A stretch of DNA of 44,354 nucleotides from Nocardioides sp. (GTDB lineage: Bacteria; Actinomycetota; Actinomycetes; Propionibacteriales; Nocardioidaceae): positions 1 through 44,354 of the forward strand of contig DOWL01000109.1 in NCBI GenBank assembly GCA_003519585.1. Reading direction: 5' to 3'. The first letter of the stretch is position 1, and each line of letters opens with the position of its first letter. The notes below the pieces were generated by a model that saw nothing but the letters and a program-made list of their open reading frames with translations, was not told the DNA's origin and searched no databases. Positions 33,538 through 41,235 of the stretch are shown here, piece by piece. Made by a program: the position numbers and the translations under genes.

Positions 33538-34793
33538 CCCGCGTCGGCGACGGCAACCAGTTCGCCCTCCGCGCGACTGTGCGCGGCGGGGCTGCGGCTT
33601 CCGTCGACGTACCGCCTGCCGAAGGCCAGGATCAGGATCGCAACCCCGACGGCGGCCGCACCCATCCAGAACGGCGCGTGCACGCTGACCTCCTCGCCCA
33701 GCCGGCCGGCGGCCCAGGGGGCGACGGCGCCGCCGGAGAAGCGCACGAAGGAGTACGCCGACGAGGCCACCGGGCGCTCGACGGGCGCGGCACCCATGAC
33801 CGCCTCGGTGATGACGGTGTTGTTGACGCCGAGGAAGGCGCCGGCGATCACGACGCCCACCACCAGCACCTCCTTGTGGTCGGTCCAGACCGCCATCGCG
33901 ACCAGGTCGAGACCGAAGAGGGTCAGGCTGACCAGCACGGTCGGGATCGAGCCGAACCGGTGCTGCAGGACCGGGGCGACCCAGACCGAGGTGATGGCGA
34001 GCAGCACGCCCCAGCCGAAGAAGATGAATCCGACCTGGTGCGCGGTCATGTCTAGCGGGAACGGCGTGAAGGCGAGCAGCGTGAAGAAGCCCATGTTGTA
34101 GAACAGCGCGGTCAACGCGATGGTCAGCAGGCCCGGGTAGCGCAGCGCCCGGAACGGATCGGCCAGCGACGTACGCCGCCCGACGGGTGGGGTGCGCGGT
34201 AGCAGGATCGCGGTGGCCACGAGCGCGATGGACATCAGTACGGCGACGCCGATGAACGGCGCCCGCCACGAGATCGAGCCGAGCACGCCGCCTAGCAACG
34301 GGCCGGTCGCGATGCCGAGGCCGAGTGCGGCCTCGAAGAGGATGATCGCCTGCGCGGTCGAGCCGCGCGCCGACATCACGATCGTGGCCAGCGCGGTGGC
34401 GATGAAGAGCGCGTTGCCGAGTCCCCAGCCGGCCCGAAAGCCGACGATGGCGCCGATCGTGTCGGACATGCCGGCCAGCGCCGAGAAGACGATGATCAGC
34501 GCCAGGCCGAGGATCAGCGTCCGCTTGGCGCCGATCCGTGTGGACACCACTCCGGTCACCAGCATGGCCAGACCCATGACGGCCATGTAGCTGGTGAACA
34601 GCAGCGAGACCTGGCTCGGGGTCGCGTCGAGCTGGTCGGCGATCGGCTTGAGGATCGGGTCGACCAGGCCGATACCCATGAACGCGATCACGCACGCGAA
34701 CGCCACGGCCCACACGGCCCGGGGCTGGCGGAAGAAGCTGCCGGTGGTGTCGCCGGCGATGTCTGTCGAGCTGTCTGTCGAGCTGTCTGTCAC
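33534..34793 (-). CDS. major facilitator superfamily transporter (MarR-linked efflux)
   Basis: A 419-residue MFS protein with 12 predicted membrane segments. The loop motif between TM2 and TM3 is seen around STRIGAKRTLILGLAL, and GPLLGGVLGSISWRAPF fits the motif-C region of drug-proton antiporters. The N-terminus is a short SSTD repeat made by 12-bp tandem DNA units (34761-34788). The GTG start at 34793 overlaps the MarR stop (GTGA), so the pair forms one operon and the transporter is the likely target of MarR control. Substrate unknown; a drug or toxic compound is likely from the context. Confidence 0.88.
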   Translation of the reverse strand: MTDSSTDSSTDIAGDTTGSFFRQPRAVWAVAFACVIAFMGIGLVDPILKPIADQLDATPSQVSLLFTSYMAVMGLAMLVTGVVSTRIGAKRTLILGLALIIVFSALAGMSDTIGAIVGFRAGWGLGNALFIATALATIVMSARGSTAQAIILFEAALGLGIATGPLLGGVLGSISWRAPFIGVAVLMSIALVATAILLPRTPPVGRRTSLADPFRALRYPGLLTIALTALFYNMGFFTLLAFTPFPLDMTAHQVGFIFFGWGVLLAITSVWVAPVLQHRFGSIPTVLVSLTLFGLDLVAMAVWTDHKEVLVVGVVIAGAFLGVNNTVITEAVMGAAPVERPVASSAYSFVRFSGGAVAPWAAGRLGEEVSVHAPFWMGAAAVGVAILILAFGRRYVDGSRSPAAHSRAEGELVAVADAG

Positions 34794-35269
34794 TCGTAGT
34801 CCTCGGGGACGGGAACGGCGAGCAGCTCGCGCAGCACCGTGACGGTGGTGCGCAGCTCCTCGGTGGTGAGGGAGGGGTGCTGCTCGAGTCGCGCCCGGAT
34901 CGCCTCGCCGTTGAGGCGGCGGGCCCGGGCGAGCGCGGCGGCGCCGGCACTGGTCGCCACGACCAGGCTGGCGCGGGTATCGGTGGGATGGGGCTCCTTG
35001 GTGGCCCAGTCCTGCTCGAGCAGCTGGTTGACCAGGCCGGTCATGGTCGGCTGCGAGCAGGAGTACGCCGTCGCCAGCTGGGTCACCGTGGACGGCCCGA
35101 ACTCGTCGAGCACCGACAGCACCCGGATGCCGGCCGGCAGGTCGAGGCGACGACGCAGCTCGCGCACCAACCGTGCGGCCCGGGTGACCAGGTCGCTCGC
35201 GAGCTCGGTGACCTCGTCGACCTCGGTGACCTCGGTGACGGAGCCAGAAGCGTTGACCACGTCAACCAC
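34790..35269 (-). CDS. MarR-family transcriptional regulator
   Basis: A 159-residue MarR-type winged-helix protein. The N-terminus has a Thr/Glu/Val repeat (TEVTEVDEVTEL, from short DNA repeats). The winged helix is at about 55-115: VLSVLDEFGPSTVTQLATAY, CSQPTMTGLVNQLLEQDW, and the wing PHPTDTRASLVVAT. GTG 35269 lies three bases from a perfect palindrome (35272-35290); GTG 35260 is an alternative. It probably represses its own MFS operon and, through the shared gap, the divergent DUF1697 gene. Confidence 0.9.
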   Translation of the reverse strand: MVDVVNASGSVTEVTEVDEVTELASDLVTRAARLVRELRRRLDLPAGIRVLSVLDEFGPSTVTQLATAYSCSQPTMTGLVNQLLEQDWATKEPHPTDTRASLVVATSAGAAALARARRLNGEAIRARLEQHPSLTTEELRTTVTVLRELLAVPVPEDYE

Positions 35270-35271
35270 TT

Positions 35272-35290
35272 TACATAGGTTCCCTATGTA
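35272..35290. promoter_or_regulatory. MarR operator palindrome
   Basis: TACATAGG-ttc-CCTATGTA is a perfect 8-bp inverted repeat. It abuts the marR start codon and, if DUF1697 transcription starts at its GTG (35317), covers about -45 to -27 of that promoter. Confidence 0.8.
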
Positions 35291-35316
35291 TCTCCACTGG
35301 GTGCGATGATCCGCCC

Positions 35317-35841
35317 GTGGCGACCTACATCGGCTTCCTCCGCGCGATCAACCTCGGCCCGACGCGGAAGTTCCCCAAGGCCTCGATCATCAAGGCGGTC
35401 GAGGCGGCCGGCTTCACCGACGTCGCCACGTACATCAACACCGGCAACGTCCGCTTCGACACGCCCCTGAGGTCGCGCGCGAAGATCGAGGCCGCCCTGG
35501 AGGAGGCGTTCGAAGCGGAGGCCGGGTTCGCCGTACCCACCGTCGTGTTCACCCAGAAGGAGTTGCGGGCGATCGCCGAGGAAGCCGCCAGTTTCGGCCA
35601 CGACGGCCGGCACTACGTCTCGCTGTGCAAGGAAGCGCCCAGCGCGGCGGCGATCAAGAAGCTCGAGGAGACCAGCACCGCCGACGAGGTCGCCAAGGTC
35701 GGCGGTCGGGCCGTGCACCTGCTGCTGGGTGCGAACTACCACGAGGCGAAGCTGACCAACGCCGCCGTCGAGAAGACCATGGGGGTCGCCACCAACCGCA
35801 ACCTCACGGTGATCAGCGCGCTCGCCGAGAAGTGGTGCTGA
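35317..35841 (+). CDS. DUF1697 family protein
   Basis: A 174-residue DUF1697 protein. The family start MATYIGFLRAINLG is exact, and TYINTGNVRFD and AVEKTMGVATNRNLTVI are the other conserved parts. The function is unknown. GTG 35317 is preceded by GATGAT (35305-35310) at six bases with no Shine-Dalgarno, so translation should be leaderless. The MarR palindrome overlaps the expected -35 region, so it may share regulation with the MarR-MFS operon. Confidence 0.9.
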   Translation: MATYIGFLRAINLGPTRKFPKASIIKAVEAAGFTDVATYINTGNVRFDTPLRSRAKIEAALEEAFEAEAGFAVPTVVFTQKELRAIAEEAASFGHDGRHYVSLCKEAPSAAAIKKLEETSTADEVAKVGGRAVHLLLGANYHEAKLTNAAVEKTMGVATNRNLTVISALAEKWC

Positions 35842-35896
35842 GCCTCCTGACACGCCTGGGTGAGGTGGCTGTCGCCGCCAGGTGATAGGAACGTCG

Positions 35897-35917
35897 GGCC
35901 GCCCTGTTCGGGCGGCC
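35897..35917 (+). terminator. GC-rich hairpin between DUF1697 and the nucleotidase gene
   Basis: GGCCGCCC and GGGCGGCC form a perfect 8-bp stem with a five-base loop. It is 55 bases after the DUF1697 stop and 32 bases before the next start, so it is either a terminator or a 5'-leader structure. Confidence 0.5.
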
Positions 35918-35949
35918 ACCTCGGATCCATCACTCTCGGAGGCCTCGTC

Positions 35950-37881
35950 ATGCCCACGCAACCCCATGATCACCACGACGTCCCGCTCGAGGCGCACGAG
36001 CCCGATCCCGCCGTCGAGGCGCGCGGCTCGATGCCCGGCCGTCGCGGCGTCCTCACCGGCGCCGCAGCCCTCGCAGCGGCCGGACTCGCCGCGCCGGCGT
36101 TCGCCGATTCCGACCTGGATGAGCTCGACGGCCTCGACGCCGAGCGGCGCGGCAAGAGCCCCCGCCGGGTCCGGGTCACCGTCCTCGGCACCACCGACAG
36201 CCACGGCAACGTCTTCAACTGGGACTACTTCAAGAACAAGGAATACGACGACGCGGCCCACAACGACATCGGGCTCGCCAAGATCGCGACCCTGGTGAAG
36301 GCGGCGCGGGCGAAGTTCCGCAAGCGCGGCCCGGTGCTCCTCCTCGATGCCGGCGACACGATCCAGGGCACGCCCCTGGCCTACTACTACGCACGGATCG
36401 CCCCGATCACCGCCGGGGGCACCCATCCGATGGCCGCGGCGATGAACAAGATGCACTACGACGCGGCGGCGCTCGGCAACCACGAGTTCAACTACGGCCT
36501 CGACACGCTGCGCGCCTACGAGTCGCAGCTGGAGTTCCCGCTGCTCGGCGCCAACGCCGTCGACCCGGCGACCAAGCGACCGGTCTTCCGGCCGTACGTC
36601 ATCAAGAAATACAAGGTGTCCAAGGGCCGCAAGCCGCTCAAGATCGGCATCCTCGGCCTGGTGACGCCCGGGGTCGCGATCTGGGACAAGGCCAACGTCG
36701 AGGGCAAGGTCGAGTTCCCCGGCCTGGTGGAGCAGGCCGCGAAGTACGTCCCCGAGCTGAAGAAGAAGGGCTGCGACCTCATCATCGTCTCGGCCCACTC
36801 CGGCGCCGACACCTCCTCGTCGTACGGCGACGCGCTGCCCTACCCCGAAAACGCGGCCTCGCTGGTGGCCGAGCAGGTGCCTGGCATCGACGCGATCCTG
36901 GTGGGCCACGCGCACAAGGAGATCCCGCAGCGGTTCGTGACCAACGCCAAGACCGGCAAGCGGGTGCTGCTCTGCGAGCCCTACTACTGGGGCATGCGGC
37001 TCGCCGTGATGGGGCTGACCGTCGAGTGGCAGCAGCGTAAGAAGCGCTGGAAGCTGGTCCGTTCGCACAGCCAGTTGCTCAACTCCAACACCGCCAAGGA
37101 GAACGGCCGGGTCTCACGGGTCGTGCGCGCCCAGCACGACAAGGTGGTCGCCTACGTCAACACGCCGATCGGCACCTCCACCGACGAGCTGCTCGCCAAT
37201 GACGCGATGGTGGTGGATCGGCCGATCATCGACTTCGTCAACTTCGTCCAGGCCGACGCGGTGCAGAAGGCGATCGGCAGTGCGCTGCCGGTGCTGTCCA
37301 TCGCGGCGCCGTTCAGCCGGACGGCCCGCTTCCCGGACGGCGCCGTCACCCTTCGCGACGTCGCGGGGCTCTACATCTACGACAACACGCTGCTCGCGGT
37401 GAAGGTCACCGGCGCCCAGGTGAAGGAGTACCTCGAATACTCCGCCCACTACTTCCAGCAGCTGACCACGCCGGGCACGTCGTTCCCCGCGTCGGCGGTG
37501 ACCAACAACAAGACCGACGCCGCCCCCAACGGCACGCCCGACTACAACTACGACATCGTCGCCGGGCTCGACGAGCGACTCACCTACGACATCGACCTCT
37601 CCCAGCCTTTCGGCAGCCGGATCCTCGATCTCGAGTACGGCGGGGCCGACGTGACAGGGCTGGAGTTCGCGCTCGCAGTCAACAACTACCGTCAGTCCGG
37701 CGGCGGCGGCTTCCCCGCGGTCAAGACGGCGCCCGTGCTCTACAACCAGCAGGTCGAGATTCGGCAGCTGCTCATCGACTGGGTCACCGCCAACCACACG
37801 ATCGATCCCGCGGCGTTCGCGTCCGTCGACTGGCGACTGGTCAACGGCCCGGGCAACCCGATCACCGTCACGGGGCTCTGA
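35950..37881 (+). CDS. Tat-exported bifunctional 5'-nucleotidase / cyclic phosphodiesterase family protein
   Basis: A 643-residue metallophosphoesterase of the 5'-nucleotidase/CpdB family. A twin-arginine signal (RRGVLTG, Arg31-Arg32, hydrophobic run, then PAFA) indicates Tat export. The two-metal site is intact: Asp83 and His85 in TTDSHGN, Asp133 and Asp136 in LDAGDT, GNHEF (176-180), SAHSG, and GHAHKE. The C-terminal nucleotide-binding domain contains VAGLDERLTYDID and FALAVNNYRQSGGGGF. It should release phosphate from extracellular nucleotides or cyclic nucleotides. GGAGG is seven bases before ATG 35950. It converges on an MFS gene with a 14-base overlap. Confidence 0.92.
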   Translation: MPTQPHDHHDVPLEAHEPDPAVEARGSMPGRRGVLTGAAALAAAGLAAPAFADSDLDELDGLDAERRGKSPRRVRVTVLGTTDSHGNVFNWDYFKNKEYDDAAHNDIGLAKIATLVKAARAKFRKRGPVLLLDAGDTIQGTPLAYYYARIAPITAGGTHPMAAAMNKMHYDAAALGNHEFNYGLDTLRAYESQLEFPLLGANAVDPATKRPVFRPYVIKKYKVSKGRKPLKIGILGLVTPGVAIWDKANVEGKVEFPGLVEQAAKYVPELKKKGCDLIIVSAHSGADTSSSYGDALPYPENAASLVAEQVPGIDAILVGHAHKEIPQRFVTNAKTGKRVLLCEPYYWGMRLAVMGLTVEWQQRKKRWKLVRSHSQLLNSNTAKENGRVSRVVRAQHDKVVAYVNTPIGTSTDELLANDAMVVDRPIIDFVNFVQADAVQKAIGSALPVLSIAAPFSRTARFPDGAVTLRDVAGLYIYDNTLLAVKVTGAQVKEYLEYSAHYFQQLTTPGTSFPASAVTNNKTDAAPNGTPDYNYDIVAGLDERLTYDIDLSQPFGSRILDLEYGGADVTGLEFALAVNNYRQSGGGGFPAVKTAPVLYNQQVEIRQLLIDWVTANHTIDPAAFASVDWRLVNGPGNPITVTGL

Positions 37882-39121
37882 CCTCGGAGCCACCGGGCAC
37901 TGTCTCGGCCCGCTGGAGGTCGCGCACCGCGCGCGACCCCAGCGTGGCCAGGCAGACCACCATGTAGAGGATGCCGGACGCCAGGATCGTCTCCCGGATC
38001 CCGAAGACCAGCGCGAGCGGCCCGGCGACCAGCTGGCCGATCGGGATCGCGACGAACGAGCCCAGCGCGTCGTAGGAGTACGCGCGGGAGAGCATCTCGT
38101 CGGGCACGTGCTCCTGCATCGCCAGGTTCCAGCCCAACCCGAACAGCTCCATGCCGATGCCGGCCACGAAGAACGCCGCGACCAGGGCGCCGACGTGCGG
38201 GTCGAGGCCCAGCACCAGCATCGGCAGGCCGAAGAGGGCGCAGCCGAGCATCCCCCACAGCAGTGGCCGCTCCAGCCGCACCCGGATCATCACCAGCGAG
38301 AGCAGCAGCAGTCCGGCAGCTTGGGCGGAGAGGCCGAGGCCCCAGCCGGTCTCGCCGATCGAGGTCTGCTTGGCCAGCACCGGTCCGAGGGTGAAGATCG
38401 CCCCGCTGTGCAGCATGTTGAGGAAGCCGAAGGCCAAGACGACCACCCATAGCCAGGTCGTGCCGGTGAAGTAGCGCCACCCCTCGCGCAGGTCGTGCAC
38501 CATCGAGGTCCGCTCGCCCTTGGGCGGTGTCGGCGGGATGCGCACCAGCAGCAGCGTGGCCGCGGCGAGGATATAGGTGACGCCGTCGATGGCGAGCGCC
38601 CAGCCCGCACCGACCGTGACGACCAGGATCCCGCCGACGGTCGGGCCGACGACCGAGAGGAGGCCGCGCTGGATCGACATGAGGGCATTGGCGGGTTGGA
38701 GCTGCTCGCGCGGCACCAGTTGCGGCATCAGGCTGGCCAGTGCGGGGAAGCTGACCGCGGCGACGGTCCCGTTGATCGCGCTGAGCGCGGCGATGTGCCA
38801 CAGCTCGGTGGTGCCTCCGATGACCAGCGCGGCGATGCCCAGCTGGGTGAGGCCGGCCAGCACGTTGCAGACCTGGATCACCAGCTTGCGGCCGAACCGG
38901 TCGGCGATCACGCCGCCGGCCAGCAGGAACGCCACCTCGGGGATCGAGTGGGCGGCCAGCACGATGCCCAGTGCGGAGGCCGAGTCGCTCACCTCCAGCA
39001 CGGCGAAGGCGAGGGCGATGCCGGCCATGGCCGATCCGGCGCCGTTGACCAGCCGGGAGATGAAGTAGTAGCGGAAGTTCGGCTCGCGCAGTGTCGCGGT
39101 GGCGGAGGCTCGCGTGGTCAC
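37868..39121 (-). CDS. major facilitator superfamily transporter (MFS_3, ArsR-linked)
   Basis: A 417-residue MFS protein of the MFS_3 (EntS-like) exporter group with about 12 membrane segments. The N-terminal part reads RLVNGAGSAMAGIALAFAVL and the first loop GGVIADRFGRKLVIQVCN; a middle GPTVGGILVVTVGAGWAL is characteristic. GTG 39121 overlaps the arsR stop (GTGA), so it is the second gene of an ArsR-controlled operon. It probably exports a small compound. The substrate cannot be read from sequence. Confidence 0.9.
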   Translation of the reverse strand: MTTRASATATLREPNFRYYFISRLVNGAGSAMAGIALAFAVLEVSDSASALGIVLAAHSIPEVAFLLAGGVIADRFGRKLVIQVCNVLAGLTQLGIAALVIGGTTELWHIAALSAINGTVAAVSFPALASLMPQLVPREQLQPANALMSIQRGLLSVVGPTVGGILVVTVGAGWALAIDGVTYILAAATLLLVRIPPTPPKGERTSMVHDLREGWRYFTGTTWLWVVVLAFGFLNMLHSGAIFTLGPVLAKQTSIGETGWGLGLSAQAAGLLLLSLVMIRVRLERPLLWGMLGCALFGLPMLVLGLDPHVGALVAAFFVAGIGMELFGLGWNLAMQEHVPDEMLSRAYSYDALGSFVAIPIGQLVAGPLALVFGIRETILASGILYMVVCLATLGSRAVRDLQRAETVPGGSEVRAP

Positions 39122-39636
39122 GCCTGATCCATCTGGAACGCCCAGGCGGTGAAGCTCACGTGGTCGGTGCCGGGGGAGTGCGGCGGCTGGTTCGCGCCGT
39201 GCAGCAGGCGGGAGGCCTCCTTCAGCAGGCCGAGCGCCCGCTCCCAGGTGTCCGGGTCCACCCAGCCTTCGAGATCGGCGACCAGGCCGGGGCGCCCGGG
39301 CTGCCGCGCGAGCGTACGGCGTTCGAGCTCGGTGCCGACGGCGCGTACGTAGAGCAGCCGGTCCTCGGTGGAGGCGTCCGGCCCGCTGGGTGGCTGGTCG
39401 TCGGGGTCGTCGGGGTAGCGGTAGAGCTTGGCCACGCCACCGCGGATCGTGCGTTCGCCCGCCTCGACGACCTCGCCGGCCTCGGCGAGCTGGCGGAGGT
39501 GGTACGACGCGTTGGCATGGCTGATCCCGAGCTCGCGGGCCAGGTCGGCGGCGCTCATCGCCGAGCCGGTGAGGATCGAGAGCATCCGCAGCCGGACCGG
39601 GTGCGCGATCACCCGCAACGAGCTCACATCGGACAT
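39118..39636 (-). CDS. ArsR-family winged-helix regulator
   Basis: A 172-residue ArsR-type regulator. The winged helix begins at MSDVSSLRVIAHPVRLRMLSIL and continues through MSAADLARELGISHANASYHLRQL to EVVEAGERTIRGGVAKLYRY. No cysteine metal-binding motif is present, so it likely senses something other than a metal. The longer-than-usual C-terminal half (about 90-172) is helical. ATG 39636 was chosen over the in-frame start at 39651 because GGGAGG lies seven bases upstream. A palindrome at 39688-39704 is its likely operator. It is coupled to the MFS gene. Confidence 0.88.
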   Translation of the reverse strand: MSDVSSLRVIAHPVRLRMLSILTGSAMSAADLARELGISHANASYHLRQLAEAGEVVEAGERTIRGGVAKLYRYPDDPDDQPPSGPDASTEDRLLYVRAVGTELERRTLARQPGRPGLVADLEGWVDPDTWERALGLLKEASRLLHGANQPPHSPGTDHVSFTAWAFQMDQA

Positions 39637-39687
39637 CGGCCTACCTCCCAAGGACTGTTGGGGAGTCAGTCTGCGCCCGCGCCTCGG

Positions 39688-39704
39688 CTACTGTCAAACA
39701 GTTG
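39688..39704. promoter_or_regulatory. ArsR operator candidate
   Basis: CTACTGT-caa-ACAGTTG has a perfect 5-bp core (ACTGT/ACAGT) and one further matching outer pair, 52 bases upstream of the arsR start. Nearby GACTGTTG (39653-39660) repeats one half-site. Confidence 0.55.
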
Positions 39705-39722
39705 TTGGGGGGTTTGCGGATC

Positions 39723-40505
39723 CTACTCGCCCCGGAACTCCGGTCGCCGCTCCGCTCCGAACGCGCGCATCCCCTCGGCTGCGTCGGCGGTGCGGAGGAG
39801 CACCGTCTGGCCCGTCCGCTCGCGCTCGAGCGCCGGCTCCAGCGAATCGAGGGTCGCGGCGTTGATCGCCTTCTTGGTGGCCGCCTGGGCCAAGGGCGCA
39901 CCCCGGCACAGCCGGCGCACGACGGTGTCGACGAGCGCGGAGAGCTCGGCGTCGGGGGCGAGGTGGCTGACCAACCCTGCGTCGTACGCCTCGCGGCCCG
40001 ACAGTGGTTCGGCGAGCAGCGCCATCCGCATCGCGCGGGCGCGACCGATCGCCGCCGCGACGGTGGCCGAGGAGCCGCCGTCCGGCATCAACCCGATCCG
40101 CGCGAAGGCGAGCAGGAAGCTGGCCGACTCCGCGGCGACGACCAGATCGGCGGCCAGCGCCGTCGAGCAGCCCACGCCGGCCGCGACGCCGTGGACGGCG
40201 GCCACGACCGGCTTCGGGCAGCCGGTGACGCCGCGGATGATCCGGTTGGCGGCATCGAGGGCGCGGACGTCGAACCGCTCGATGGCGTCGGTGCCGGAGA
40301 TGTCCGCACCGGCACTGAACGCCGCTCCGGCCCCGGCGAGCACCACCACCCCCACGCGGTCGTCGTACGCCGCCGCCTCGAGTCGCTCAGCCAGGGCGAC
40401 AGCCAACTCTTCGCTGAACGCGTTGAAGACCTGAGGCCTGTTGAAGGTCAGCCAGAGCGCACCGCCCTCGCGGAGTTCGACCAGCAGAGCGTCAGTCTCC
40501 AGCAA
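39723..40505 (-). CDS. enoyl-CoA hydratase/isomerase family protein
   Basis: A 260-residue crotonase-fold protein. The CoA/oxyanion region reads VVLAGAGAAFSAGADI, the second GVAAGVGCSTALAADLV, and then FARIGLMPDGGSSATVAAAIG. The PDGG form, in place of a second glutamate, is like PaaG-type isomerases, so it may act on phenylacetyl-CoA-like or branched substrates; this is not certain. TTG 40505 is the apparent start and overlaps the nicotinamidase stop by 14 bases, so the genes are co-transcribed although functionally unrelated. Confidence 0.87.
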   Translation of the reverse strand: MLETDALLVELREGGALWLTFNRPQVFNAFSEELAVALAERLEAAAYDDRVGVVVLAGAGAAFSAGADISGTDAIERFDVRALDAANRIIRGVTGCPKPVVAAVHGVAAGVGCSTALAADLVVAAESASFLLAFARIGLMPDGGSSATVAAAIGRARAMRMALLAEPLSGREAYDAGLVSHLAPDAELSALVDTVVRRLCRGAPLAQAATKKAINAATLDSLEPALERERTGQTVLLRTADAAEGMRAFGAERRPEFRGE

Positions 40506-41049
40506 GGCCCACGCCCGCCTCGCGCATCGCGTCCAGTGCGGCCTCGGTCGTCTCGACCGCCACCCCGGCGCACAGGTCCAGCAGCACCGTCGTCTCGAAC
40601 CCTGCGCGAGCGGCGTCCACCGCCGTGGCCCGCACGCAGTGGTCGGTGGTCAGGCCGCACACGTCGACGCGGCTCACCTCATGGGCCCGGAGCCAGTCGC
40701 CGAGCAGTTGGCCGTCGTGGCTGCCCTCGAAGCCGGAGTACGCCGCCTCGTGCGCGCCCTTGAGGAAGATCGCGTCGAACGGCTGCGGGTCGAGGTTGGG
40801 ATGGAACGCTTCGCCCTCGGTCCCGACCTTGCAGTGCACCGGCCACGTGTCGACGAAGTCGGGCTCCTTGGCCCAGTGCTCGCCGGGCGCGACATGGTGG
40901 TCCTTGGTGGCCACCACGTGGTCATAGGCCGACCCACCACGCAACAGCTCCGCGATGTCCGCGGCCACCTGGGCACCTCCGACCACCGGCAGCGACCCAC
41001 CCTCACAGAAGTCGTTCTGGACGTCGACGACGATCAGCGCGCTCTTCAT
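40492..41049 (-). CDS. pncA: nicotinamidase (pyrazinamidase)
   Basis: A 185-residue nicotinamidase, which converts nicotinamide to nicotinate in NAD salvage. The catalytic triad is Asp9 (VVDVQNDFCEGG), Lys97 (FLKGAHEAAYSGFEG) and Cys138 (LTTDHCVRAT), nearly the same numbers as in Mycobacterium tuberculosis PncA. The metal site is in KDHH (Asp50, His52) and the following His58. ATG 41049 is chosen because TAGGTT (41057-41062, minus strand) ends seven bases upstream; TTG 41058 in frame would fall within that hexamer region. Its end overlaps the enoyl-CoA hydratase start. pncB lies close upstream on the same strand. Confidence 0.95.
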   Translation of the reverse strand: MKSALIVVDVQNDFCEGGSLPVVGGAQVAADIAELLRGGSAYDHVVATKDHHVAPGEHWAKEPDFVDTWPVHCKVGTEGEAFHPNLDPQPFDAIFLKGAHEAAYSGFEGSHDGQLLGDWLRAHEVSRVDVCGLTTDHCVRATAVDAARAGFETTVLLDLCAGVAVETTEAALDAMREAGVGLAGD

Positions 41050-41056
41050 ACCGTTC

Positions 41057-41062
41057 AACCTA
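41057..41062 (-). promoter_or_regulatory. -10 element for pncA
   Basis: TAGGTT on the minus strand ends seven bases before ATG 41049 and supports that start over TTG 41058. No Shine-Dalgarno is visible. Confidence 0.45.
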
Positions 41063-41088
41063 GCTGGCAGGGTTGCTTCAGAATTTGC

Positions 41089-41226
41089 TCGACTGTCTAC
41101 CTATTTCCGAGCTCCGCCGCCCTGTCCACCCATCTGCTGAGGATCCTCGGCACCAGGTGCCGACCACGCTCGGCAGTCGGCCCAGGCCCCGGAAATAGGT
41201 CGACTGTCTACCTTTGTCCAAGCTCC
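41089..41226. repeat. intergenic element with two 27-bp direct copies and an 11-bp inverted repeat
   Basis: A 27-bp sequence starting TCGACTGTCTACCT and ending AGCTCC occurs at 41089-41115 and 41200-41226 (24 of 27 identical). ACCTATTTCCG (41099-41109) is repeated inverted as CGGAAATAGGT (41190-41200). A near-perfect GGCACC-a-GGTGCC palindrome sits in the middle (41149-41161). It fills the gap between pncA and the esterase gene and holds no convincing coding frame. It may be a small non-autonomous repeat or a leader structure. Confidence 0.7.
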
Positions 41227-41235
41227 CGCCGAGCG

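Noticed and set aside
34761..34788. Short 12-bp repeats at the MFS N-terminus considered as a CRISPR-like or regulatory array
   Set aside because: They are just over two in-frame copies encoding SSTD, explained as a short coding tandem repeat.
35858..35890. PHO-box-like direct repeats before the nucleotidase gene (GGGTGAG and AGGTGAT, 22 bp apart)
   Set aside because: The middle 11-bp unit does not match and only five of seven bases fit the known consensus in either unit.
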